Of a DNA stretch of 21,519 nt, positions 13,278-20,501 are shown piece after piece. The notes beneath the pieces were generated by a model that saw nothing but the letters and a program-made list of their open reading frames with translations, made no database searches and had not been told where the DNA came from. The translations under genes and the position numbers were made by a program. How positions within the stretch are numbered: position 1 is the stretch's first letter; each line of letters opens with the position of its first letter. This stretch comes from a virus, in IMG/VR virus record IMGVR_UViG_3300025759_000832, positions 1-21,519 of that record; one strand, 5' to 3'.

Positions 13278-14342
13278 ATGAAAATAGCTTTGTTAAATGA
13301 TACGCACTTTGGTGCGAGAAACGATAGTCCAGCATTTTTGGATTATTTTATGCGATTCTATAATGAGATATTTTTTCCATATCTAAAAGAGAATAACATA
13401 ACAACCCTTGTACACTTAGGTGATGTAGTAGATAGAAGAAAATTTATCAACTTTAAAACAGCACATACATTTAGAGAAGACTTTATGCATAGATTGTATA
13501 AAGAAGGTATTGATACACATATTATATTAGGTAACCATGACACCTATTATAAAAACACAAACGAAGTAAATGCGATTAAAGAATTATGTACAACATTTGA
13601 TGGTATAAAAGAGCCTTGGATATATGATAAGGCAGTAACAAAAAATTTTGGCGGCACCGATATTTGTTTAATACCATGGATATGTGATGACAATTATGAA
13701 CACTCTATTAATGAAATAGAAAATAGTAATGCACAAATAGCTTTAGGTCATTTGGAAATAAAAGGTTTTGAAATGAACGCAGGTCATGTTAATATGCAAG
13801 GATTAGATAAGTCTATGTTTCGTAGATTTGAAAAAGTTATATCTGGTCACTTTCATAAAAAATCTGATGATGGTCAAGTTTACTATCTTGGTTCTCAATA
13901 TGAAATTACTTGGTCAGACTATAAGTGTCCTAAAGGTTTTCATATACTAGATACAGAAACAAGAGAGATAACTAGAGTACCTAATCCAATTAGAATACAT
14001 AAGAAGTTAATATACAATGATAAAGATAATGACTATGTAAATATGGACTTATCACATTTTAAAGACACCTTTGTAAAAGTTTTTGTAACAAATAAAACTA
14101 ATGAAGAAATGTTTAATAATTTAATTGATAGATTACACAATACCATAGATACACATGAAGTTAATATAATAGAAGATTTAAATACAGATATTACAGCATC
14201 TGTAAAAGATAACGTACTAGAACAAGGGGAAGATACACTTACTTTTTTAGGCAACTATGTAGAACAAATAGATAGTGATTTAGACAAGAACAAGCTTAAA
14301 GAAGTTATGAAAGATTTATATACTGAAGCAAGTGAAAGATGA
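13278..14342 (+). CDS. gp47: Recombination nuclease subunit, Mre11/SbcD type
   Basis: Metallophosphoesterase subunit of the gp46-gp47 complex, which resects DNA ends to start phage recombination and helps degrade host DNA. It has 354 residues. Metal-binding motifs are in order: NDTHFG (Asp8, His10), HLGDVVDRR (Asp49), GNHD (Asn86, His87), ALGHLEIKG (His158) and SGHFHKK (His191, His193). The region beyond about residue 230 is the capping and partner-binding part, ending in charged helices. It starts 3 nt after the gp55 stop and overlaps the gp46 start by 4 nt (ATGA), as expected for obligate partners. Confidence 0.95.
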   Translation: MKIALLNDTHFGARNDSPAFLDYFMRFYNEIFFPYLKENNITTLVHLGDVVDRRKFINFKTAHTFREDFMHRLYKEGIDTHIILGNHDTYYKNTNEVNAIKELCTTFDGIKEPWIYDKAVTKNFGGTDICLIPWICDDNYEHSINEIENSNAQIALGHLEIKGFEMNAGHVNMQGLDKSMFRRFEKVISGHFHKKSDDGQVYYLGSQYEITWSDYKCPKGFHILDTETREITRVPNPIRIHKKLIYNDKDNDYVNMDLSHFKDTFVKVFVTNKTNEEMFNNLIDRLHNTIDTHEVNIIEDLNTDITASVKDNVLEQGEDTLTFLGNYVEQIDSDLDKNKLKEVMKDLYTEASER

Positions 14343-16054
14343 TATTATTTAAAAAGATTAGATGGAAGAACTTTCTATCTACTGGAAACAACTTTGTTGA
14401 AATAGAACTAAACAAGTCACAGATGACGTTGATGATCGGCGCTAATGGCTCTGGTAAATCAACTATGTTAGACGCATTGACCTTTGCGTTATTTAATAGA
14501 CCTTTTAGACTAATCAAAAAAGAACAGATAGTAAACACTATAAACAATGGCGACACCAGAGTAGAGTTAGAGTTTCAAATAGGAACAAAAAACTTTAAAG
14601 TTATAAGAGCTATCAAACCTACGATATTTGAAATTTATTGTGATGGTGTATTACAAAACCAAGATGCCTCTAGTGTAGATTATCAAAAGGTATTAGAAGA
14701 TCAGATATTAAGATTAAATTATAGAGCATTTAAACAGATCGCTGTTCTAGGCTCATCATCTTATCAACCATTTATGCAGATGAGACCAAGACATAGACGA
14801 GAGGTGGTTGAAGAAATATTAGACATAAGAGTATTGACACATATGGATATACTTACAAGAAATCAACAAACTGATTTAGGTAAACAAATTGTAGAAGCTA
14901 GACACCAATGTGATTTAATAGAATCAAAACACGAATTACAAACAAAACATTATAACGATTTAAAAAATAGAAGTACAGGCGATATTGATATTAAGAAACA
15001 AAAACTACAAGAAAATAAAGACGCCACTGAATCATATTTAAGAAAAGTAGAGAGATTAGAAGAAGAATATAAACAATTAGAATCTAGCACATCTGAAAGA
15101 CCTCAATATGAAACAAAATTAAAACAATTAGAAAAACTAGAAACAAAAATAGAACAAAATTTAGAGACACACAAAAAAAGTTTAGACTTTTTTGAACAGA
15201 ATGATAACTGTCCTGTATGTACTCAAAAGATAGAAGAACAATTTAGAGACGAAAAGATAGAAAAAGAAAGAGCCAAAGTGGTCACACTAAATCAAGGTAT
15301 GAAAGATTTGGTCTCTGAATTATCAAAAGTAGAAAACAAAATTATAGAATTCAATGGTATATCAGATAAGATATATGAAAACAAAATACAAATGTCAAAA
15401 GTAGAATCTTCACTAAAAGAACTAAAAAGATTTACGGACACCTTACATAATGAGATATTATTGTTAGAAGGTAAAGATGAAGACGATAAAGATATTGTTA
15501 TGAATTTGGTAAGACTAAAAGATCAATTAGAAGAAACCAAAGTAGAACTAGATAAGATAACAGAAGAAAAGAAATACCTAGATGTAGTTAGAGAGATACT
15601 ATCAGATAGAGGTGCGAAAGCTAAGATCATTAAAAAGTATCTACCTATTATGAATAGTTTAATTAATCAATATCTACAATCTATGGACTTCTTTGTATCT
15701 TTCCATTTAGATGAAGAATTTAAAGAGACTGTAAAGAGCAGACACAGAGATACCTTTGATTACAATAATTTTAGTGAAGGTGAGAAGATGAGAATAGACT
15801 TGGCTCTTGTATTTACTTGGCGTGCAATCGCAAAGATGAAAAACAGCGCCAACACAAACCTGATGGTACTTGATGAAATATTTGATAGTAGTTTAGATGG
15901 TCAAGGTACAGATGACTTCTTTAAAATTGTAAACAAAATGGGTAAAGAAAATATCTTTATTATATCACATAAGGGCGATATACTATTTGATAAGTTTACG
16001 AATATAATCAAGTTTGAAAAAGAACATAACTTTACGAAATTACAAAATGTTTAA
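14339..16054 (+). CDS. gp46: Recombination nuclease ATPase subunit, Rad50/SbcC type
   Basis: SMC-like ATPase partner of gp47. It has 571 residues. Walker A is GANGSGKST (Gly34 to Thr42, Lys40). The Q-loop region follows near QIAVLGSSSYQPFM. Long coiled-coil arms flank a zinc hook CPVC (Cys291, Cys294) that joins two molecules. The ABC signature is FSEGEK (478-483) and Walker B is LMVLDEIFD (508-516, Asp512 and Glu513). ISHKGD gives the switch histidine. It is translationally coupled to gp47. The following accessory gene starts within its last codons. Confidence 0.95.
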   Translation: MILFKKIRWKNFLSTGNNFVEIELNKSQMTLMIGANGSGKSTMLDALTFALFNRPFRLIKKEQIVNTINNGDTRVELEFQIGTKNFKVIRAIKPTIFEIYCDGVLQNQDASSVDYQKVLEDQILRLNYRAFKQIAVLGSSSYQPFMQMRPRHRREVVEEILDIRVLTHMDILTRNQQTDLGKQIVEARHQCDLIESKHELQTKHYNDLKNRSTGDIDIKKQKLQENKDATESYLRKVERLEEEYKQLESSTSERPQYETKLKQLEKLETKIEQNLETHKKSLDFFEQNDNCPVCTQKIEEQFRDEKIEKERAKVVTLNQGMKDLVSELSKVENKIIEFNGISDKIYENKIQMSKVESSLKELKRFTDTLHNEILLLEGKDEDDKDIVMNLVRLKDQLEETKVELDKITEEKKYLDVVREILSDRGAKAKIIKKYLPIMNSLINQYLQSMDFFVSFHLDEEFKETVKSRHRDTFDYNNFSEGEKMRIDLALVFTWRAIAKMKNSANTNLMVLDEIFDSSLDGQGTDDFFKIVNKMGKENIFIISHKGDILFDKFTNIIKFEKEHNFTKLQNV

Positions 16055-16607
16055 ATATTACGGCGATATATTGTTTGTTTATTCTCTACCAGATCACCTA
16101 GAGATAAAAGATAAAATTTTAAGTAATCTAACACAAGGTGGTCCTGTACACGACAGTGTCACAAAAGTAGGTATTAGTAAAACAGATTATCATATACCTT
16201 ACAAAGAAAAATCACAATATTTTAAAATTTTAGAAAATAGTTTACAAAAACATCTACACCCACTACTAGCAAAAAAATTTGAGTGTGTTGAGTTTTCTAT
16301 ACAAAAGTCCTGGTATCAACAATATACAAATAACAATGGACACAATTGGCACTATCACGGTGAATGTAATATGATAGGTGTTTACTTTTTAGAATTGCCT
16401 GATACTAAATTTAAGACACAATTTAGAGATATGATTAGAGACAAACACATAGAATACGAAGCGAAAGAGGGTGACATAGTTTTTACAAACTCTTTGACAC
16501 TGCATCAATCACCAATACTAGAATCTGATAAGAGAAAGACAGTGATTAGTTTAAACTATAATATGACAGAGGTAGATACACACCCAGTTGAGGTAATAAG
16601 TGGATAA
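16047..16607 (+). CDS. Fe(II)/2-oxoglutarate oxygenase-like protein A
   Basis: Predicted non-heme iron dioxygenase; substrate unknown. The 186-residue form starts at the ATG 16047, overlapping gp46 by 8 nt. An in-frame TTG at 16014 would overlap more and is less likely. The C-terminal half has the double-stranded beta-helix pattern: HNWHYHGECNMIGVYFLELPD with candidate iron ligands His102 or His104 and Glu106, EGDIVFTNSLTLHQS with distal His153, and KRKTVISLNY with Arg163 as probable 2-oxoglutarate anchor. This resembles 2OG oxygenases common in marine phages. No clear Shine-Dalgarno sequence precedes it. It is the first gene of the accessory block after gp46. Confidence 0.7.
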   Translation: MFKYYGDILFVYSLPDHLEIKDKILSNLTQGGPVHDSVTKVGISKTDYHIPYKEKSQYFKILENSLQKHLHPLLAKKFECVEFSIQKSWYQQYTNNNGHNWHYHGECNMIGVYFLELPDTKFKTQFRDMIRDKHIEYEAKEGDIVFTNSLTLHQSPILESDKRKTVISLNYNMTEVDTHPVEVISG

Positions 16608-17025
16608 GGTAGAATTTATAAAAGGTTATAATTTAGAGATACCTACTTGGGCTGAGATTATAGATAACTTAAATGTATCTAATGACAATGGTGAGTTTGT
16701 AAAAAATACAACACCAGGTTTCTTTGTTGCTCATAACGCAGAGAGAATAGAGAAAGTTAGATTAGTTGCGAAAGAACTAGGTTGTATGTTTGCTCATAGT
16801 TATATAAATTTTTTAAAATCTAGTAGAACATTTGGCGATCACAATGATACAATGACTGTTAGATTTTGGCAGGGCGAAGGTATGACCAAATGGCTTGTAA
16901 ATGGTAATGAAGAATACATACTAAACCCAGGTGATTTAATTATCATACCTAAAGGTGTTTATCATAATGTAAAACCACTAACACCAAGATTTGGTATATC
17001 TATGTCAGATGAGGGTGTAGTATAA
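16600..17025 (+). CDS. Cupin protein with HxD...H triad (possible Fe(II) oxygenase)
   Basis: A 141-residue single-domain cupin. The GTG start at 16600 is supported by GAGG at 16590-16593 and overlaps the previous gene by 8 nt. Residues 76-136 form the barrel: RTFGDHNDTMTVRFWQG (His81, Asp83), LVNGNEEYILNPGDLIIIPKGVYHNVKPL (His122), then RFGISM (Arg130). His81-x-Asp83...His122 is the 2-His-1-carboxylate arrangement of iron oxygenases such as JmjC-type enzymes, and Arg130 could hold 2-oxoglutarate. A non-enzymatic sugar- or metal-binding cupin is the alternative. The substrate is unknown. Its stop overlaps the next ATG by one base. Confidence 0.65.
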   Translation: MDKVEFIKGYNLEIPTWAEIIDNLNVSNDNGEFVKNTTPGFFVAHNAERIEKVRLVAKELGCMFAHSYINFLKSSRTFGDHNDTMTVRFWQGEGMTKWLVNGNEEYILNPGDLIIIPKGVYHNVKPLTPRFGISMSDEGVV

Positions 17026-17501
17026 TGAGAGTTATAGATAATTATTTACCTAGTGAAGTCGCAGATAAGATAGAGGCCAACTTAATCAATGATTGGTTTC
17101 CTTGGTTTTATACAAGTCAGGTTGTCAAACCTTACAATGTATCTTGTTTCACCCACATACTATTAGATGAAAGAAATAAAAAGTCTGATTATGCTGATGA
17201 GATATTACTACCAATTGTCAGCAACATAAATGGTAAAAAAATGTTAAGGGCCAAAGCGAATTGTTATACAAAGACAGAAAACTATATACACTACCCTTAT
17301 CATTTAGACAGGGAAGATGATGATTTTAAAGTTGCCATATATTATGTAAATACAAATAATGGTTATACAGAGATTAAAGATAAAGGTAAAGTAGAGAGTG
17401 TGAAAAATAGATTACTTTTAATGAATGGTGATGAAGAACATAGATGTACAAATCAAACAGATAAAGAGTTAAGGGTAAATATAAACATAAATTATAAGTG
17501 A
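17025..17501 (+). CDS. Fe(II)/2-oxoglutarate oxygenase-like protein B
   Basis: A 158-residue protein with a complete predicted active site: YPYHLDRE gives His93-x-Asp95, NGDEEHRCTNQT gives His139, and ELRVNININY gives Arg150 at the 2-oxoglutarate position. Hydrophobic strands FKVAIYYVN and SVKNRLLLMNG lie between them, as in the prolyl-4-hydroxylase-like fold. The compact size fits a minimal catalytic domain. It differs clearly in sequence from the three other oxygenase-like proteins nearby, so these are not recent duplicates. Substrate unknown; protein or small-molecule hydroxylation is possible. Coupled to the cupin gene by a one-base stop-start overlap. Confidence 0.7.
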   Translation: MRVIDNYLPSEVADKIEANLINDWFPWFYTSQVVKPYNVSCFTHILLDERNKKSDYADEILLPIVSNINGKKMLRAKANCYTKTENYIHYPYHLDREDDDFKVAIYYVNTNNGYTEIKDKGKVESVKNRLLLMNGDEEHRCTNQTDKELRVNININYK

Positions 17502-17507
17502 GGATAT

Positions 17508-18065
17508 ATGAAAGATTTAAAATTAATACCACCAAGTGATCCTAGAGTACAATCAGCTATCGCACCATTTAGTGATGATATGTTAAAAGAACATAATTTT
17601 AAAGATAGAAAAGAACTAACAGATTCCATGTTTGCGACAATGAAGAAATATGGTGGTATAGGTTTAACTTGTAATCAAGTTGGGTTACCATACAATATGT
17701 TTGTACTTGGCGATCATATAGGTTTGGAGAATGGTCTAAAGATGGCTTGTTTTAATCCTATGATTATATCAACAGGTGTAGAAGAAGTTGCAATGAAAGA
17801 AGGTTGTTTAACTTTTCCATTTGTATTTTTAACTATTACAAGACCTAGAAAATGTGTGGTAAAATATGAAGATGAAAATGGCGATCTAAAAGAAGGTAGT
17901 TTAGATGGTATGTTTAGTAGAATATTCCAACACGAATACGACCACGTTATGGGTAAAAACTTTACAGAATACGCTTCTAAATTAAAACTAGATAGAGCTT
18001 ATAAGAAAGCTGAAAAAGAAATGGATAGGGCTCAAAAATTACGTGCCAAGACTCAAAGTAAATAA
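17508..18065 (+). CDS. def: Peptide deformylase
   Basis: Metalloenzyme that removes the formyl group from the N-terminal methionine of new proteins at the ribosome. It has 185 residues. All three family motifs are present: GGIGLTCNQVG (residues 49-59, motif 1), EGCLTFP with metal ligand Cys100 (motif 2, with Thr where bacterial enzymes usually have Ser), and QHEYDHVMG with ligands His142 and His146 and catalytic Glu143 (motif 3). The C-terminal tail is a basic helix (LDRAYKKAEKEMDRAQKLRAK). Phage-encoded deformylases are known from marine phages. It has a GAGG ribosome binding site and lies between two oxygenase genes. Confidence 0.93.
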   Translation: MKDLKLIPPSDPRVQSAIAPFSDDMLKEHNFKDRKELTDSMFATMKKYGGIGLTCNQVGLPYNMFVLGDHIGLENGLKMACFNPMIISTGVEEVAMKEGCLTFPFVFLTITRPRKCVVKYEDENGDLKEGSLDGMFSRIFQHEYDHVMGKNFTEYASKLKLDRAYKKAEKEMDRAQKLRAKTQSK

Positions 18066-18615
18066 TAGTATTTTTTATAGAGAGTTTAATATCTCTAAAG
18101 AAGAAATAGGTTATCCTGATGGTTGGCATGGTGGTAATTGGAAACAAGAAGACTTTATAAAAGATATAGAACAAGATTTAATAGATAACCCAGCGCCAGA
18201 TCATATACCACCTTATCAAACACACGCACAATTATACGATAGAATGAAAGGTCGTAAACATTGGGACGACTTATATCTTAAAATAAAACACTCACTATTA
18301 AGATATTATACAAAAGAATTTACACTATGGAAAAGTTGGGCAAATGTTGCGAAAGAAAATAATAGATTTGGTAATCATACACACCCTTGTGATTTAACAG
18401 TGGTGTATTATTTAAAATGTGACTTACCAGAATATGGCACTTACATAGTTGATGAAGATATTATGATACCAGCAGTTAATGATTCTCTCCTAATATTTAA
18501 ACCTGACATAGAACATAGACTTACTAATATGCCCTTTGAACTCGCTGTACACCCTCAAAATCATAGATATTCCATAGTATTTGACTTCAACATTGACAAA
18601 TCAAAAACAACCTGA
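18043..18615 (+). CDS. Fe(II)/2-oxoglutarate oxygenase-like protein C
   Basis: A 190-residue protein. The start is uncertain: the GTG at 18043 lies within the end of the deformylase gene, no strong ribosome binding site is visible, and the first in-frame ATG is about 68 codons in, too late for the domain. The C-terminal half carries FGNHTHPCDLTVVYYLKCDLPE (His112, His114), NDSLLIFKPDIEHRL (His158) and HRYSIVFDFN (Arg175), the pattern of phage 2OG oxygenases. Conventional Asp or Glu as the third ligand is not obvious after His112. The N-terminal half contains a Trp/Gly-rich stretch (YPDGWHGGNW). Substrate unknown. Confidence 0.6.
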   Translation: MPRLKVNNSIFYREFNISKEEIGYPDGWHGGNWKQEDFIKDIEQDLIDNPAPDHIPPYQTHAQLYDRMKGRKHWDDLYLKIKHSLLRYYTKEFTLWKSWANVAKENNRFGNHTHPCDLTVVYYLKCDLPEYGTYIVDEDIMIPAVNDSLLIFKPDIEHRLTNMPFELAVHPQNHRYSIVFDFNIDKSKTT

Positions 18616-18621
18616 TATATT
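18593..18621 (+). promoter_or_regulatory. Sigma-70-type promoter with start site at the next ATG
   Basis: TTGACA, 17-bp spacer, TATATT, then 6 nt to the ATG at 18628. Boxes, spacer and distance to the ATG are the same as for gp55. The -35 box lies inside the end of oxygenase-like gene C. Confidence 0.7.
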
Positions 18622-18627
18622 TACACC

Positions 18628-19284
18628 ATGAAGAATTTAAAAGAGAATTTTTTAGAAAACGATACTAATTGTAAGGTACAATCATTATATGGTATGCCTG
18701 TAATGATATTTGAGAATGCGTTTAAAACAAAACCAGCAGAATTAGAATTAATAAAAAATTTAGAATTTGAAGGCGAAGATGAAAACAATGTGGTTAAGAC
18801 ATCTAAAAACAAACATTTATTAAATGAGAAAATAGAACTTGCAGTTGTTAGAGATCAGATAAATCACTATGCCTGTAAATTTATTGATGAGATTATTAGT
18901 GTAGATAATGATTTTGAAATGGTACATAGTTGGGTATCAAAAACTAGACCTGGCGAAGACCATCATCAACACTTTCACCCTGGCGCTATTTTTAGTCTAG
19001 TGTATTATGTAGAGTGTGAGAAATCAGAGTTTTATTTTAACCCAAAACAAAACTTTCTAACAAAGGGTTTTAACTTTGATTATAATATAAAAAACTATAA
19101 TATATTTAATTCACTTGAGGTGACTTATGGACCAACGACAGGTGACATATTAATATTTCCTGGTTGGGTATTACATAGAGCAAAAAACTTAGGTAATAGT
19201 GATAAGTATATAATAGGTGCGAACTACTTTATTAGAGGCGATGTGGGTAGTTATGATAAACTTACAATAGTTAAAGATATATGA
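18628..19284 (+). CDS. Fe(II)/2-oxoglutarate oxygenase-like protein D
   Basis: A 218-residue protein of the phage 2OG-Fe(II) oxygenase type. FEMVHSWVSKTRPGEDHHQHFHPGAIFSLVYYVECEKSEFYFNP (about 97-139) holds candidate ligands among His112, His113, His115 and His117. TTGDILIFPGWVLHRAKNL gives distal His183. The usual Arg at the 2-oxoglutarate position appears to be Lys193 (NSDKYIIGANYF). LYGMPVMIFENAF near residue 20 is a typical opening strand of the family. It is expressed from its own sigma-70-type promoter, probably as a leaderless message. The next gene overlaps by 4 nt (ATGA), so the methyltransferase is in the same transcript. Confidence 0.7.
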   Translation: MKNLKENFLENDTNCKVQSLYGMPVMIFENAFKTKPAELELIKNLEFEGEDENNVVKTSKNKHLLNEKIELAVVRDQINHYACKFIDEIISVDNDFEMVHSWVSKTRPGEDHHQHFHPGAIFSLVYYVECEKSEFYFNPKQNFLTKGFNFDYNIKNYNIFNSLEVTYGPTTGDILIFPGWVLHRAKNLGNSDKYIIGANYFIRGDVGSYDKLTIVKDI

Positions 19285-20417
19285 CATATAAACCATACTT
19301 TATGAAAGACGTAATAGATAACTCTAATAAAGAGTTGTTTAATGTTATATCTACCTTTGCTGGTGGTGGTGGGTCTTCCACTGGTTACAGACTAGCAGGT
19401 GGTAAGATATTATGTGTAAATGAATTTGTAGAAGCAGCGATTGAAACATACAAAGAAAACTATCCTAATACACCTGTTTTACCAGATGACATAAAGAAAC
19501 TTACTGGCGAAGACTTTTTAAAGATTGCTGGTATTAAGAAAGGTGAGTTAGATATATTAGATGGCTCACCACCATGTTCTGCGTTTAGTATCGCAGGTAA
19601 AAGAGAAAAAGGTTGGGATCAAACCAAGACATATTCAGACGGAAAACAAGTAGAAAATATAGAAGATTTGTTTTTTGAGTTTACTAGAATTACAGCAGAC
19701 ATTATGCCAAAGGTTGTTATTGGTGAGAATGTTGCTGGTATAACTATGGGTGAAGCCATAGAATATAGAAATAGAATTATAAATGAATTTGATAAGATGG
19801 GTTACGAAACTGTATATAAAGTATTGAGTGCCGCTGATTTTGAAACACCACAAGATAGAAAAAGATGTTTCTTTGTAGCGATAAGACACGACATTATGGA
19901 AAAAGCAGGTCTTAACTTTATGACTTTAGAAAATGAGATATATCCAAAGCCAGTTACACCTAAACACATAGGAGTAAAAGAAGCAATAGAAGATGTGGTT
20001 AATGACCCAGAACAAGAAAAAGAGTTATTTGATTATGTACAAAATGGCTTTCAAAAGAAGTGGATAGAACTATTAGAATTTAATCCAAAAAGACATAGAA
20101 AACCTAGTGATCCAGACTTTATTGATATAAACCCTAAAAGATCAATGTTTAATATGATAAGACCAGCGCCACATTTACCTTGTCCAACACTTACTCAAAG
20201 AGGTCAACAAATGAGTGTATCAGGTGTATTTCATTATGCGAAGAATCGTAAGTTTACTATACCAGAATTAAAAAGACTTATGGGATTACCCGAAGATTAC
20301 AAGTTAGAAGGTAAGTTTGATAAACAAGCTGAGAGAATCGGTAGAATGGTAGCGCCACTAATGATGAAGAATCTAGCGTCTAATATATACGAAAAAGTGT
20401 TAAAAAGAACAAAGTAA
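19281..20417 (+). CDS. C5-cytosine DNA methyltransferase (orphan)
   Basis: Transfers a methyl group from S-adenosylmethionine to carbon 5 of cytosine in DNA. It has 378 residues. Motif I is STFAGGGGSSTGYRLAG (residues 24-40), motif IV is DGSPPCSAFSIAG with catalytic Cys99, motif VI is VVIGENVAGI, motif VIII is PQDRKRCFFVAIR, and motifs IX and X are PTLTQRG and the ERIGRMVAPLMMKNLASNIY end. The order is complete, so activity is expected. No restriction enzyme is adjacent, which suggests self-protection against host restriction or a regulatory mark. The start overlaps the upstream oxygenase stop as ATGA. The target sequence cannot be read from the protein. Confidence 0.93.
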   Translation: MTYKPYFMKDVIDNSNKELFNVISTFAGGGGSSTGYRLAGGKILCVNEFVEAAIETYKENYPNTPVLPDDIKKLTGEDFLKIAGIKKGELDILDGSPPCSAFSIAGKREKGWDQTKTYSDGKQVENIEDLFFEFTRITADIMPKVVIGENVAGITMGEAIEYRNRIINEFDKMGYETVYKVLSAADFETPQDRKRCFFVAIRHDIMEKAGLNFMTLENEIYPKPVTPKHIGVKEAIEDVVNDPEQEKELFDYVQNGFQKKWIELLEFNPKRHRKPSDPDFIDINPKRSMFNMIRPAPHLPCPTLTQRGQQMSVSGVFHYAKNRKFTIPELKRLMGLPEDYKLEGKFDKQAERIGRMVAPLMMKNLASNIYEKVLKRTK

Positions 20418-20443
20418 GAACATCTACCACCAAAAACACTAGT

Positions 20444-20476
20444 AAAATCAACGCAATTTATAGGGTTGACTTTTTT
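20444..20476 (+). terminator. Possible weak terminator overlapping the next promoter
   Basis: AAAATCAAC (20444-20452) and GTTGA-C-TTTT (20465-20474) pair with one bulged C around a 12-nt loop, and a run of six T follows. The stem is AT-rich. Its right arm contains the -35 box TTGACT of the next promoter, so termination and initiation signals share bases. Confidence 0.35.
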
Positions 20477-20494
20477 AATCTTTCCATATAGTAT
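20466..20494 (+). promoter_or_regulatory. Sigma-70-type promoter with start site at the CobT-like ATG
   Basis: TTGACT, 17-bp spacer, TAGTAT, then 7 nt to the ATG at 20502. The -10 box is weaker than in the gp55 and oxygenase D promoters, and TATAGC at 20492-20497 is an alternative. The 36-nt distance from -35 to ATG matches the 35 nt of those two. Confidence 0.5.
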
Positions 20495-20501
20495 AGCTAG
20501 T

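Noticed and set aside
4520-14841. Scattered TTGACA-like hexamers inside coding regions (for example near 4520 and 14836)
   Set aside because: No -10 box at 16-18 bp spacing was noticed and they fall inside genes; expected by chance in this composition.
16014-16046. TTG start extending oxygenase-like protein A
   Set aside because: It adds a deep overlap with gp46 and a Lys/Asn-rich tail with no support; the ATG at 16047 is simpler.
19635-19889. 84-residue minus-strand ORF inside the methyltransferase
   Set aside because: It covers the conserved methyltransferase motif VI-VIII region on the other strand and has no gene-like features.
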